Of a DNA stretch of 64,000 nucleotides, positions 34,832 through 44,286 are shown one piece after another. The notes beneath the pieces are model-generated. The model ran no database searches. It worked only from the letters and a program-made list of their open reading frames with translations, and was not told the DNA's origin. The translations under genes and the position numbers were made by a program. Positions within the stretch are counted from its first letter, which is position 1; each line of letters opens with the position of its first letter. The stretch comes from Polaribacter sp. Hel1_85 (GTDB taxonomy: Bacteria > Bacteroidota > Bacteroidia > Flavobacteriales > Flavobacteriaceae), in the NCBI RefSeq assembly GCF_000766795.1, contig NZ_JPDS01000001.1, positions 811,001-875,000 on the forward strand, written 5' to 3'.

Positions 34832-35596
34832 ATGGAAATTTTTGCACACGCAGATACTTGGGTTGCCTTATTAACACTTACTTTCTTAGAAATTATTCTT
34901 GGAATTGATAACATCATATTTATATCAATATCAGCAAATAAACTTCCAGAAAATCAAGTAAGAAAAGCCACTCTTTTAGGTTTAGCTTTAGCAATGATTA
35001 CTAGAATTTTGCTATTATTTAGTGTTTCTTATTTAATTTCTCTAAAAGAACCTTTTTTAGTGATTAGTAATAGTTGGTTTAAAACAGCTTTAACAGGCCA
35101 AAGTATAATTCTGTTTCTAGGAGGACTTTTTTTACTATATAAAAGTACCAAAGAAATTCGTGAAAAAGTTGAACATACCAACGAAGATGAAGTTATAAAA
35201 TCTCCAAAAATAATTTCATTTACCAACGTAATTTTTCAAATTATATTAATTGATATTGTTTTTTCTTTTGATAGTATTCTTACTGCTGTTGGTATGACAA
35301 ATGGTATTAATGGCGCTTTAATTATTATGGTAATTGCTGTAGTTATTTCTATTATCATTATGATGATTTTTTCTAAACCGATTAGTAGTTTTGTAAATAA
35401 TAATCCTACGATACAAATGTTAGCATTATCGTTTTTAATATTAATCGGTTTTATGCTAATTACAGAAGGCGCACATTTATCACATACAGAAATATTTAAC
35501 AAAACTGTGGGAGCAATTCCAAAAGGATATTTGTATTTTGCCATCGCATTTTCTTTAGGAGTTGAAATGCTGAATTTAAGAATTAGAAAAAAATAA
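34832..35596 (+). CDS. TerC family integral membrane protein
   Basis: A 254-residue protein with about seven transmembrane helices. TFLEIILGIDNIIFISISAN and the later IVFSFDSILTAVGM carry the paired acidic residues in membrane helices that define TerC. Members export metal ions such as manganese or load metalloenzymes outside the cytoplasm. The neighbouring His-rich protein and metal-type receptor fit a metal-related role, which is inference. Confidence 0.92.
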   Translation: MEIFAHADTWVALLTLTFLEIILGIDNIIFISISANKLPENQVRKATLLGLALAMITRILLLFSVSYLISLKEPFLVISNSWFKTALTGQSIILFLGGLFLLYKSTKEIREKVEHTNEDEVIKSPKIISFTNVIFQIILIDIVFSFDSILTAVGMTNGINGALIIMVIAVVISIIIMMIFSKPISSFVNNNPTIQMLALSFLILIGFMLITEGAHLSHTEIFNKTVGAIPKGYLYFAIAFSLGVEMLNLRIRKK

Positions 35597-35600
35597 TTAC

Positions 35601-35915
35601 TTGTATAAAAAACTACTTAGCGTTTTTTTTCTTTTCCTATTGATGATACCTGTATCAATAGAAATTCTTCATGATTTAGAAAATCATGAACATGCTGTTT
35701 GTACTTCTATAACTGAGCATCATATACACAAACAACATTTAGATTGTGATGAATTTCACAAACATCTCACTATATTTTCTATGGATTTTACATCTAATTT
35801 TGATGTAATTCCAACACATTTTTACACGACTCTTTTTATTGATAAACCTCAAATACTTAAAGAAGTTTATCATTCTAAAAAATACTCTAGAGGTCCACCA
35901 AATTTTACTGTTTAA
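35601..35915 (+). CDS. Small His-rich exported protein upstream of a TonB receptor
   Basis: A 104-residue protein with an N-terminal signal (LLSVFFLFLLMIPVSIEI) and a His-rich segment HDLENHEHAVC followed by TEHHIHKQHLDCDEFHKH, about 13 histidines in all with two cysteines. This suggests a periplasmic metal-binding protein. The start is TTG at 35601, 4 bases after terC. The family is not recognised, and it precedes a receptor that itself has a His/Asp/Glu loop. Confidence 0.65.
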   Translation: MYKKLLSVFFLFLLMIPVSIEILHDLENHEHAVCTSITEHHIHKQHLDCDEFHKHLTIFSMDFTSNFDVIPTHFYTTLFIDKPQILKEVYHSKKYSRGPPNFTV

Positions 35916-35920
35916 ACTTT

Positions 35921-35994
35921 GCGTCATTACAAGAAATTATGACGAAGTAATCTTATAATTGATACTAAGGTTGCTTCATCTTATTGACAATGAC
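35921..35994. repeat. Palindromic dispersed-repeat type hairpin
   Basis: Outer GTCATT and AATGAC and inner GACGAAGTAATC and GTTGCTTCATC pair to a long imperfect hairpin of about 74 bases. It resembles the widespread GTCATTGCGA...GAAGCAATC family of bacterial intergenic repeats. No other full copy was seen in the window. Confidence 0.55.
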
Positions 35995-36028
35995 AAGTAT
36001 TTTTTAGTAATCAGTAAAATTATAATTA

Positions 36029-38296
36029 ATGAAAATATTCATAAAATTACTACTTTTAGTAGCAAGTTTTTCTATGAATGCACAAAATAGCATTTCAGGA
36101 AAAATAACAGATATAAATAATAACCCTTTGTCAGAAGTTCAAATATATGCTTCAGAAATACATAAAGGAACAACCTCAAACCAAGATGGAACTTACATCT
36201 TAAATAATATTCCTACAGGAAAAATAAAAATAACTTTTTCTTATTTAGGATTTAAAACAATTGTAAAATACATAGATGTAAATAACGATAGTATTTTAGA
36301 CATTCAATTAAAAGAATCACCTTTTGAAATGGATGAAATTATTGTTTCTGCTCCTTTTAATAAATTACAGTCAGAAAATGTAATGAAAGTAGAAAGATTA
36401 TCTGCTAAATCCATTCAAAAACTAGGTGCAACAACACTTTCTGAAGCAATTACAAACATTGCTGGTGTAAATCAAATTGCTACAGGAGCATCTATTGGAA
36501 AACCTGTAATTAGAGGTTTAAGCGGAAATAGAGTTTTGGTGTATACACAAGGTATCCGTTTAGAAAACCAACAATTTGGTGGCGAACATGGTTTAGGAAT
36601 TAATGACGCAGGAATAAGTAGTATAGAAGTCATAAAAGGACCTGCTTCTTTACTCTATGGTTCTGATGCTTTGGGTGGAGTATTATACATCAATCCAGAA
36701 AAATTTGCATTAGAGAATAGTAATAACATCAATTTTAATCAACGTTTTTATACGAATACTTTAGGAACAAATTCTTCTTTAGGATATAAAACGTCTTCTG
36801 ATAATTGGAAATTTTTAATTAGAGGAACCTATGCTTCTCATTCAGATTATAAAATTCCAACGGATAAAAGAGTAACAAATACACGTTTTAATGAGAAAGA
36901 TTTTAAAACAGGAATTGGATACTCTAAAGATAATTTTTCATCAGAAATAAGATATAATTATAACAAATCTAAATTAGGTTTACCAGAAGAAGGCGTTGCA
37001 GAACAATCTAAAAGTAAAAGCATATTAGAACCTTATCAAGAAATTGATAATCATATTTTAAGTTCTCACAATCATTTTTTCTTTGGAGATTCTAAACTAG
37101 ATATCGATTTAGGTTATACTTTTAATGATAGACAAGAGTTTGAAGAACATCATGATGAACATGGTGAAGACGAAGAGGAAGATCATGATGAAGATGAACA
37201 TGAAGAAGAAGGTGCTGCCTTAAGAATGAAATTAAAAACATTTACTTATAATGCAAAATATCATTTTCCAAAAATTGGAAATCTAGAAATACTTTCTGGA
37301 GTACAAGGTTTGCATCAAACAAACACCAATTTTGGGGAAGAAATTTTAATTCCTGATGCCAAAATAAATGATTTCGGAGTTTTTACAACTGCAAATTATA
37401 CTTGGAACAAAAATACATTACAAGCAGGAATTCGTTATGATAATAGAAAAATTATAACTGAAAGGCACGAAATTGCGCATGAAGATGAAGTACATGTTTT
37501 TGAAGCTTTAGATAAATCTTACAATAGTTTTACAACTTCATTAGGATTAAAAACTTCAATTACCGATAACTTTACTTCTAGAATTAATCTTTCTTCTGGT
37601 TTTAGAGCACCTAATTTTGCAGAATTAGCTTCAAATGGAGTTCATCATGGAACTAATAGGTTTGAAAAAGGAAATAGTGATTTAGTAAATGAAAAAAATA
37701 CTCAAATAGATCTTTCTTTAGAATATAAAACAGAACATTTTGAGTTTTTTGCTAACGGATTTTACAACCATATAAACGATTATATTTATATAAACCCTAC
37801 TGGAGAAGTTGAAGATGGAGAAGCTGTTTTTTCTTATACGCAAGAAAATGCAAAATTATATGGTAGTGAATTTGGATTTCATTTACATCCTCATCCTTTA
37901 GATTGGTTGCATTTAAAAAGTACATTTGAAACGGTAATTGGTAAACAAGATAATGGTAACTATTTACCATTAATACCTGCAAACACTTGGAGAAATACAT
38001 TTAGAACGGAATTTAATATTAATAAATGGTTTCAAAAAGGATATGCTTCTTTAACTCTAGAAAGTACGTTTTCTCAAAACAATGTGGGTACTTATGAAAC
38101 AAAATCTGATGCTTATAATTTATTAAATTTAGGTTTGGGAGGAGATGTTGTTTTATCTAAATTAAACTTTTCTGCAAGTTTATCTATAAATAATCTTTTA
38201 GATAAAGAATACATTCATCATTTATCTAGATTAAAAGCAGATGGAACTCTTAATCAAGGAAGAAATATTGTTATTGGTGTAAGATTTAATATCTAG
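36029..38296 (+). CDS. TonB-dependent receptor with carboxypeptidase-like N-terminal domain, metal type
   Basis: A 755-residue outer-membrane receptor. Signal peptide (1-18), a CarboxypepD_reg-like domain (about 20-105, SGKITDINNNPLSEVQIYAS), a plug (about 115-225, KPVIRGLSGNRVLVYTQGIR) and a beta barrel ending NIVIGVRFNI. An acidic His-rich loop lies at about 371-396 (HHDEHGEDEEEDHDEDEHEE). This loop is like that of ZnuD-type zinc receptors, so zinc or another metal is the likely ligand; a siderophore is less likely. Confidence 0.92.
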   Translation: MKIFIKLLLLVASFSMNAQNSISGKITDINNNPLSEVQIYASEIHKGTTSNQDGTYILNNIPTGKIKITFSYLGFKTIVKYIDVNNDSILDIQLKESPFEMDEIIVSAPFNKLQSENVMKVERLSAKSIQKLGATTLSEAITNIAGVNQIATGASIGKPVIRGLSGNRVLVYTQGIRLENQQFGGEHGLGINDAGISSIEVIKGPASLLYGSDALGGVLYINPEKFALENSNNINFNQRFYTNTLGTNSSLGYKTSSDNWKFLIRGTYASHSDYKIPTDKRVTNTRFNEKDFKTGIGYSKDNFSSEIRYNYNKSKLGLPEEGVAEQSKSKSILEPYQEIDNHILSSHNHFFFGDSKLDIDLGYTFNDRQEFEEHHDEHGEDEEEDHDEDEHEEEGAALRMKLKTFTYNAKYHFPKIGNLEILSGVQGLHQTNTNFGEEILIPDAKINDFGVFTTANYTWNKNTLQAGIRYDNRKIITERHEIAHEDEVHVFEALDKSYNSFTTSLGLKTSITDNFTSRINLSSGFRAPNFAELASNGVHHGTNRFEKGNSDLVNEKNTQIDLSLEYKTEHFEFFANGFYNHINDYIYINPTGEVEDGEAVFSYTQENAKLYGSEFGFHLHPHPLDWLHLKSTFETVIGKQDNGNYLPLIPANTWRNTFRTEFNINKWFQKGYASLTLESTFSQNNVGTYETKSDAYNLLNLGLGGDVVLSKLNFSASLSINNLLDKEYIHHLSRLKADGTLNQGRNIVIGVRFNI

Positions 38297-38305
38297 AAAA
38301 AGCAA

Positions 38306-38418
38306 AATTATTGAGCATTTTCAACGATTTATTTACAAATAGTTTACCTTTAAAGTGTACAAATTTTTTAGTGCTATTTTAAAGTGTAGAATTCTAAATC
38401 GTTAAAAATGCTCAATAT
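38306..38418. mobile_element. MITE-like inverted-repeat element with possible 9-bp duplication
   Basis: TTGAGCATTTTCAACGATTTA (38311-38331) and the region 38395-38415 are inverted copies with 20 of 21 matches. They enclose 63 bases holding two direct copies of TTTAAAGTGTA (38349-38359, 38378-38388). AAAAAGCAA stands on both sides (38297-38305, 38419-38427). The element is too short to code for a transposase. Confidence 0.5.
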
Positions 38419-38430
38419 AAAAAGCAACTA

Positions 38431-39195
38431 ATGTCAAAGTTACCTGAAGAAAATAAATTTTTAGATTTATCGGATTACGGAAGACCAGTAGCAAAAATTA
38501 TTGCTAACTCTCTTAAAAAGACGTCTTTTACCCCTATTCATGTAACATTATTATTTATCATATCTGGGCTTATTGCAATTATTTGTATTTTAAATCATTA
38601 TTTTAAAACCGCAGTATTTTTCTTGATTTTTAAATCTATTTTAGACGCTGCTGATGGAGAATTGGCACGAATAAAAAGAACACCTTCATATACAGGAAGA
38701 TATTTTGATTCAATTTCAGATATTATTTTAAATCTATTTATTTTATTAGCCGTTTGGCAAATTACAAATCAAAATATTTATAGTACCCTTTTATCATTTT
38801 TTTGTATTCAATTACAGGGAACTTTATATAATTACTACTATGTAATTTTGAGAAATAAGTTTAATGGAGATACAACAAGCCGGATTTTTGAAGATAAAAC
38901 TCCCATTGCATTAGCTGGAGAAAGTCAAAAAAAAGTAAATGTTTTATTTATGCTTTATAAACTTCTTTATGGGGTTTTTGATAAAATTATTTATGTTTTA
39001 GATAAAAATGCTTCTAAAGGAAAAAGTTTCCCTAATTGGTTTATGACTTGTGTATCAACTTTTGGTTTAGGTTTTCAATTATTAATTATAAGTATATTTT
39101 TAATGCTAGATTACCCACAATTTATAATTCCTTTTTTTATTTTTTATTCGATAATGATTTTTGTTTTTATTGGAATTAGAAAATTATTTTACTAA
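38431..39195 (+). CDS. CDP-alcohol phosphatidyltransferase family protein
   Basis: A 254-residue integral membrane enzyme. The full active-site motif DGx2ARx8Gx3Dx3D is present at about residues 74-96 (ADGELARIKRTPSYTGRYFD and the following SISD). Enzymes of this family join a CDP-activated alcohol such as CDP-diacylglycerol to a hydroxyl acceptor; which phospholipid is formed is not resolvable. It starts a few bases after the MITE-like element, which may provide its upstream region. Confidence 0.9.
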   Translation: MSKLPEENKFLDLSDYGRPVAKIIANSLKKTSFTPIHVTLLFIISGLIAIICILNHYFKTAVFFLIFKSILDAADGELARIKRTPSYTGRYFDSISDIILNLFILLAVWQITNQNIYSTLLSFFCIQLQGTLYNYYYVILRNKFNGDTTSRIFEDKTPIALAGESQKKVNVLFMLYKLLYGVFDKIIYVLDKNASKGKSFPNWFMTCVSTFGLGFQLLIISIFLMLDYPQFIIPFFIFYSIMIFVFIGIRKLFY

Positions 39196-39198
39196 AAG

Positions 39199-40506
39199 TT
39201 AATGAACATATTTTGTTTTCTTAATTCTACTAATAGATATAAAAGCGGCTAAAAAGAAAATAGCCAAGGCCAGCACACTAGATTGGATAGAGATTATAGA
39301 ATTTAATACTCCAAAAGTAATCATACCAACTACTAACGCAATTTTTTCTGTAACATCAAAGAAACTAAAATAAGATGCGTGATCTTCTGTTTCTGGTAAA
39401 AGTTTTGAATAAGTAGACCTTGCTAAAGATTGTATTGCACCCATTACTAAACCAATTAAACCTCCTAAAATATAAAAATACATTTCTATATTAGGTGTGT
39501 CTTTTGTGAGGTTAAAACCGATAAAACACACTACTCCCCATATTGCAATTGTAATTTTTAAAGTTTTAATATTTCCAATTTTATTGGATAATCTAGAGAA
39601 CACAAAAGCTCCTAAAATTCCAACAAACTGTACTAATAATATAGTCATTATCAAATTTAAAGTTTCTAAACCTAAAATAGTTCCAAAAATACCAGCCATT
39701 AAAATTATGGTTTGTACACCAATACTCAATAAAAAGAACGAAATTAAAAATATCTTAAGCTCTCTATATTCAAATAACTCTTTTGCTACTTTTCGAATTT
39801 CTCTTATTCCTTTTGTAAAATAATTGTCTTTAGGTAATGCATTTTTTTCTTCATCTGGCAATCTAGCATATGTAATTTGAGCAAATCCAAGCCACCATAA
39901 ACCAACTAAAACAAATGACAATTGAGAACCAAATTGTTTGTCATACATTCCAAATACTTCTGTTTCAATTATAACTAAACACAATAGTAATAACAAAATA
40001 GAACCTAAATAACCTAATATAAAACCTTTTGCACTTACATTGTCTTGTTGTTCTGGATGAGCAACTTCTGGTAAATATGCATTGTAAAAAACAATACTCC
40101 CCCAAAAACCAATACTTGCTAACATTGTAAATAAAATACCAACCCAAAGTGTTTCTTTTCCTGTAAAAAAGAACAAACACATTACAGAAATAGAACCTAA
40201 CAAGCAAAAACCTTTTAGGAATTTCTTTTTATTTCCAGCATAATCTGCAATACCAGATAACATTGGAGATATAAATGCAACTATCAAAAAGGATAATGCC
40301 AAAGCATAATTATATAAAGTAGTTGGAGTCCATAATGTTCCTAAAAAAGTAATCTTTCCATTTGCGTTTGCAAAACCTTCAGAAGCTGTTAAACCAGCAT
40401 AATAAATAGGAAATACTGCAGTACTAATTACTAAAGAATAAACTGAATTTGCCCAATCATAAAAAGCCCAGGCATTAATTAATTTTTTATCTCCAATTTT
40501 TAACAT
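39199..40506 (-). CDS. MFS transporter, UMF1/Atg22 type
   Basis: A 435-residue protein with about 12 transmembrane helices. The N-terminus INAWAFYDWANSVYSLVIST and the GLIGLVMGAIQSLARSTYSK segment are typical of the UMF1 family, relatives of the yeast vacuolar Atg22 amino-acid exporter. The substrate is unknown. It is convergent with the CDP-alcohol gene, and the terminator of the upstream protease gene stands 20 bases before its start. Confidence 0.9.
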   Translation of the reverse strand: MLKIGDKKLINAWAFYDWANSVYSLVISTAVFPIYYAGLTASEGFANANGKITFLGTLWTPTTLYNYALALSFLIVAFISPMLSGIADYAGNKKKFLKGFCLLGSISVMCLFFFTGKETLWVGILFTMLASIGFWGSIVFYNAYLPEVAHPEQQDNVSAKGFILGYLGSILLLLLCLVIIETEVFGMYDKQFGSQLSFVLVGLWWLGFAQITYARLPDEEKNALPKDNYFTKGIREIRKVAKELFEYRELKIFLISFFLLSIGVQTIILMAGIFGTILGLETLNLIMTILLVQFVGILGAFVFSRLSNKIGNIKTLKITIAIWGVVCFIGFNLTKDTPNIEMYFYILGGLIGLVMGAIQSLARSTYSKLLPETEDHASYFSFFDVTEKIALVVGMITFGVLNSIISIQSSVLALAIFFLAAFISISRIKKTKYVH

Positions 40507-40526
40507 AGAATATATTTTATAAAAAA

Positions 40527-40555
40527 ACCGTTCAAAAAATAATTTTTGAACGGTT
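40527..40555 (-). terminator. Terminator after the M48 protease gene
   Basis: AACCGTTCAAAAAT and ATTTTTGAACGGTT form a nearly perfect stem with T-runs on the minus strand, directly before the UMF1 gene. Confidence 0.8.
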
Positions 40556-40581
40556 ACAATATATGAAAACTATTTGTTTCC

Positions 40582-41406
40582 TTATTTTTTTAATGCAATG
40601 TTTCCTTTAGCATTATATTGTATAGCATACTTTTTAGCAGTTGGTAAATATGTTCTTAAGTCTTGGATTCTTGATGCATTAGATGGATGTGTACTTAAAA
40701 TTTCTGGTTGAGAACTTCCATTTGCTCTTTTACTCATTCTTACCCAAACTTCTGCAGCTTCTGTACCTTCATAACCTGCCATTAACATAAAAACTAAACC
40801 TAGTCTGTCTGCTTCTTGTTCATGAACTCTACTAAATTTTAACATTCCTAAACCAGAACCAATTCCAAATGCAGTATTCCACAATTGTTGTGTTTTTGGA
40901 TCTTTATTAGAAGTACCTAAAGCAACAGCTAAACCACCTAATTGTTGTAATTGCCCTTGAGACATTCTTTCTTGTCCATGTTTTGCAAAAGCATGAGCAA
41001 CTTCATGCCCCATAACTGCTGCAACTCCATTTTCATTATCACAAATTGGCATGATACCTGTATAAAAAACAACTTTACCTCCTGGCATACACCAAGCATT
41101 TACTGTTTCATCATCAATTAAATTAAATTCCCATTTATATGAATCTGCTTCTGATGTCATATTATTTGCACGCATAAAACGATCAACAGCCGCAGAAATA
41201 TTTTTACCTACTTCTTTAACCTGATTACTCATTTCTCTATTACTAGACAATTTATTCTCTTCTAAAAAACCTTTATATTGAGCAAAACTTGCTGGTAAAA
41301 CTTGAGAATCACTTACAAAATTAACTCGTTTTCTACCTGTAATAGGCACTGTACTACATTCTACAAAAAGGAAAACTGTTAAAACTAATACAACTACTTT
41401 TTTCAT
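40582..41406 (-). CDS. M48 family metalloprotease lipoprotein
   Basis: A 274-residue lipoprotein (VLVLTVFLFVECSTVP). The zinc site is GHEVAHAFAKHGQ at about 133, with the third ligand in EQEADRLGLVFMLMAGYEG. LSTHPSNASRIQDL completes the LoiP/YcaL-like pattern. It is expected to degrade damaged outer-membrane or periplasmic proteins. It has its own terminator. Confidence 0.93.
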   Translation of the reverse strand: MKKVVVLVLTVFLFVECSTVPITGRKRVNFVSDSQVLPASFAQYKGFLEENKLSSNREMSNQVKEVGKNISAAVDRFMRANNMTSEADSYKWEFNLIDDETVNAWCMPGGKVVFYTGIMPICDNENGVAAVMGHEVAHAFAKHGQERMSQGQLQQLGGLAVALGTSNKDPKTQQLWNTAFGIGSGLGMLKFSRVHEQEADRLGLVFMLMAGYEGTEAAEVWVRMSKRANGSSQPEILSTHPSNASRIQDLRTYLPTAKKYAIQYNAKGNIALKK

Positions 41407-41601
41407 CTATTTCTAATTTTTATAATCACTATTATTAAGACACAATAATATACAAATTGTCACTTTTAATTGAGTTTTTACAAGACTCTAAAACTACATA
41501 TTCTATCTTTATCAAAAAAATATATTTATTAAATGAGTATTATTATGTAATTATTACATTAAATGTTCGTCAGAAATAAAAACGAATTCAATTTTATATT
41601 T

Positions 41602-42084
41602 ATGAAAAAGATTCTCACTTTATCTACTGTTATTCTTTTGATGGTTTACTCATGCAAAGCACAAAATTCATCCAAAGAAAAAAAAATATATAAAATTGTA
41701 AAGACCGATTCTGATTGGAGAAAACAATTAACACCTTTACAATATTATGTTTTACGTGAAGCAGGAACAGAAAGAGCTTTTTCAAGTGATTTAAATAAAA
41801 ATAAAGCCAAAGGAACTTATGTTTGTGCAGCTTGTAAAACACCTCTTTATAAATCTGAACATAAATACGATTCTGGTTCTGGTTGGCCTTCTTTTGATAG
41901 AGCTATTAAAGAAAATGTAGAGTTAGATGTAGATTATAAGATTGGTTATAAGAGAACAGAATTAAAATGCAATACTTGTGGTAGTCACTTAGGTCATTCT
42001 TTTGATGATGGCCCTGAAGAAACTACCGGAAAACGTGATTGTATAAATGGTGTAGCTCTAGAGTTTATTCCAGAAAAAAAATAA
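41602..42084 (+). CDS. msrB: Methionine-R-sulfoxide reductase MsrB, lipoprotein
   Basis: MsrB reduces the R epimer of methionine sulfoxide in proteins. The protein has two CxxC zinc pairs (YVCAACKTP, KCNTCGSHLGHSFD) and the catalytic cysteine in RDCINGVALEF. I chose the ATG at 41602 because it gives a lipoprotein signal (LSTVILLMVYSCKAQ); the ATG at 41563 would put 13 extra residues before it. It should act in the periplasm or envelope (160 residues). Confidence 0.93.
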   Translation: MKKILTLSTVILLMVYSCKAQNSSKEKKIYKIVKTDSDWRKQLTPLQYYVLREAGTERAFSSDLNKNKAKGTYVCAACKTPLYKSEHKYDSGSGWPSFDRAIKENVELDVDYKIGYKRTELKCNTCGSHLGHSFDDGPEETTGKRDCINGVALEFIPEKK

Positions 42085-42162
42085 AGTTATATTTCCAATA
42101 AAATTAAGAGTTGATATTTTCAACTCTTTTTTTGTACCTTTCTCACGGATAAATATTTTTTA

Positions 42163-42705
42163 ATGGAAAAATTAGCAATTGCAGATTTATTAGAGGAAAA
42201 ACATCGAGATTTATTTAATTGGTTAGAAAATCAACCAGAAGATAATTGGGAAAAAGGACCTGATAATAAATGGACTGTTGGCCAACAAGTTCTTCATTTA
42301 GTTAATAGTTTACAAGCTTTAAATAATGCATTAAGTTATCCTAGATTTTTTTTAAAATATAAATTCGGATTGTGTAATAGAGAATCTAGAGATTATAAAA
42401 CTATTGTAAATAAATATCAACAGAAGTTACTTGAAAATAGTGATCGAGCAAGAGTTTTTAATCAAAATTTAAAAAAACCTTTGCAAAAAAATAGAAAAAG
42501 ATTACTTACAAAGCTTCAAATACAGAGTAAAAAACTACAATATAAAATTAAAAAAATTAGTGATGTTAATTTAGATACTCTAGTAATTCCACATCCATTA
42601 ATGGGTAAAATGACTATTAGAGAAATTATTATGTGGACTGCTCATCATACAGAACATCATACAGAAACTTTAATAATGACTTATGGTGAGGAAATTGATT
42701 GCTAA
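42163..42705 (+). CDS. DinB-like four-helix protein (DUF1569 type)
   Basis: A 180-residue helical protein of the DinB/YfiT-like superfamily. Conserved histidines are in VGQQVLHLVNSLQ and in TAHHTEHHTET near the C-terminus, a possible metal site. Members bind divalent metals and can act as thiol-dependent transferases; here no substrate can be given. It is probably transcribed alone. Confidence 0.8.
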   Translation: MEKLAIADLLEEKHRDLFNWLENQPEDNWEKGPDNKWTVGQQVLHLVNSLQALNNALSYPRFFLKYKFGLCNRESRDYKTIVNKYQQKLLENSDRARVFNQNLKKPLQKNRKRLLTKLQIQSKKLQYKIKKISDVNLDTLVIPHPLMGKMTIREIIMWTAHHTEHHTETLIMTYGEEIDC

Positions 42706-42871
42706 ACCTCATCTATTTTTTAGAGTTTGGTTTGAATTATAATAGCATTTTCACTTCATATTTCCCTTATCTCAGTATTTATTCATTTAATAAACTTTTT
42801 TATAAGCATATTTTTAAAGACTTAATAAGTAAAAAACTATGCTATTCACTATACAAATCGTCTCTAATTCA

Positions 42872-42879
42872 TATATTTG
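42872..42879 (+). promoter_or_regulatory. ffh: -7 promoter element of ffh
   Basis: TATATTTG is a perfect TAnnTTTG, 25 bases before the ffh ATG. The remaining 42706-42870 holds no convincing gene. Confidence 0.5.
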
Positions 42880-42904
42880 TGCTTCCTAAAAAAGAAGACA
42901 AATT

Positions 42905-44233
42905 ATGTTTAATAATTTAAGCGATAAATTAGATAAAGCCCTACACACCTTAAAAGGTCATGGTAGAATTACTGAGGTTAATGTTGCAGAGACGCTAAAA
43001 GAAGTTAGAAGAGCATTATTGGATGCCGATGTAAACTTTAAAATTGCCAAAGAATTTACAAAAAGAGTTCAAACCAAAGCTTTAGGTCAAGACGTATTAA
43101 CAACGTTAAATCCTGGACAATTAATGGTGAAGTTAGTTAAAGATGAACTAACTGACTTAATGGGTGGAGAAACTGTTGGAGTTAATCTTGGTGGTTCACC
43201 AACCGTAATTTTAATGTCTGGTTTACAAGGTTCTGGTAAAACTACTTTTTCAGGAAAATTAGCAAACTATCTTAAAGATAAAAAATCAAAACAAGTTTTA
43301 TTAGTTGGTTGTGACGTTTATAGACCTGCAGCAATTAACCAATTGCAAGTTGTTGGAGAACAAATTGGTATTGAAGTTTATGCTGAAGTTGGTAATAATA
43401 ATCCTGTTGAAATTTCTCAGAATGCTATAAAACATGCAAAAGCAAATGGTAAAAATGTAGTTATTATTGATACTGCTGGTCGTTTAGCTGTTGATGAAGA
43501 AATGATGACTGAAATTTCTAACATTCATAAAACAGTAAACCCACAAGAAACTTTATTTGTTGTAGATTCTATGACAGGTCAAGATGCTGTAAATACAGCT
43601 AAAGCGTTTAACGATATCTTAAATTTTGATGGAGTTGTTCTAACAAAATTAGATGGAGATACACGTGGTGGAGCTGCTTTGTCTATTAAATCTGTAGTTG
43701 ATAAACCAATTAAATTTATTGGTACTGGAGAAAAAATGGATGCAATTGATGTATTCCATCCAGATAGAATGGCAGATCGTATTTTAGGAATGGGAGATGT
43801 TGTTTCTTTAGTTGAAAGAGCACAAGATCAATACGATGAAGAAGAAGCTAGAAAATTACAGAAAAAGATTGCTAAAAATCAATTTGGTTTTGATGACTTT
43901 TTAAGTCAGATTCAACAAATTAAAAAGATGGGTAGCATGAAAGATTTAGTGGGAATGATTCCTGGAGCTGGAAAAGCAATGAAAGATGTTGATATTGATG
44001 ATGATGCTTTTAAAGGAATTGAAGCTATTATTCATTCTATGACAAAAGAAGAAAGAAGTACACCAACAACTATAAATGCAAGTAGAAAAAAGAGAATTGC
44101 AAAAGGTTCTGGAACAAGTATTCAAGAAGTAAATCAACTAATGAAGCAATTTAACCAAATGAGCAAAATGATGAAGATGATGCAAGGTGGTGGTGGCAAA
44201 AAGATGATGCAAATGATGAAAGGAATGAAATAA
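42905..44233 (+). CDS. ffh: Signal recognition particle protein Ffh
   Basis: Ffh binds SRP RNA and the signal sequences of membrane proteins and docks with FtsY. The 442-residue protein has the NG GTPase domain (GLQGSGKTTFSGKLA at about 103, DTAGRLAVDEE, LTKLDGDTRGG) and a C-terminal M domain rich in methionine (MSKMMKMMQGGGGKKMM). It is followed by an intrinsic terminator and is monocistronic. No SRP RNA gene is visible in the window. Confidence 0.97.
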   Translation: MFNNLSDKLDKALHTLKGHGRITEVNVAETLKEVRRALLDADVNFKIAKEFTKRVQTKALGQDVLTTLNPGQLMVKLVKDELTDLMGGETVGVNLGGSPTVILMSGLQGSGKTTFSGKLANYLKDKKSKQVLLVGCDVYRPAAINQLQVVGEQIGIEVYAEVGNNNPVEISQNAIKHAKANGKNVVIIDTAGRLAVDEEMMTEISNIHKTVNPQETLFVVDSMTGQDAVNTAKAFNDILNFDGVVLTKLDGDTRGGAALSIKSVVDKPIKFIGTGEKMDAIDVFHPDRMADRILGMGDVVSLVERAQDQYDEEEARKLQKKIAKNQFGFDDFLSQIQQIKKMGSMKDLVGMIPGAGKAMKDVDIDDDAFKGIEAIIHSMTKEERSTPTTINASRKKRIAKGSGTSIQEVNQLMKQFNQMSKMMKMMQGGGGKKMMQMMKGMK

Positions 44234-44241
44234 AAATATTT

Positions 44242-44267
44242 AGGCTGCTTTTTAGCAGCCTTTTTTA
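44242..44267 (+). terminator. Intrinsic terminator after ffh
   Basis: AGGCTGC and GCAGCCT arms with a T-rich 6-base loop are followed by a T-run. Confidence 0.9.
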
Positions 44268-44286
44268 TGAACTTATTTTAAAAAAA

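Noticed and set aside
37141..37215. Acidic His-rich stretch in the receptor as a frame error or repeat expansion
   Set aside because: The frame continues normally on both sides, and such loops are known in metal-type TonB receptors.
42699..42920. Plus-strand ORF of 73 codons between the DinB gene and ffh
   Set aside because: It overlaps both neighbours, has low-complexity Phe/Tyr/Leu content typical of AT-rich non-coding DNA, and covers the ffh promoter element.
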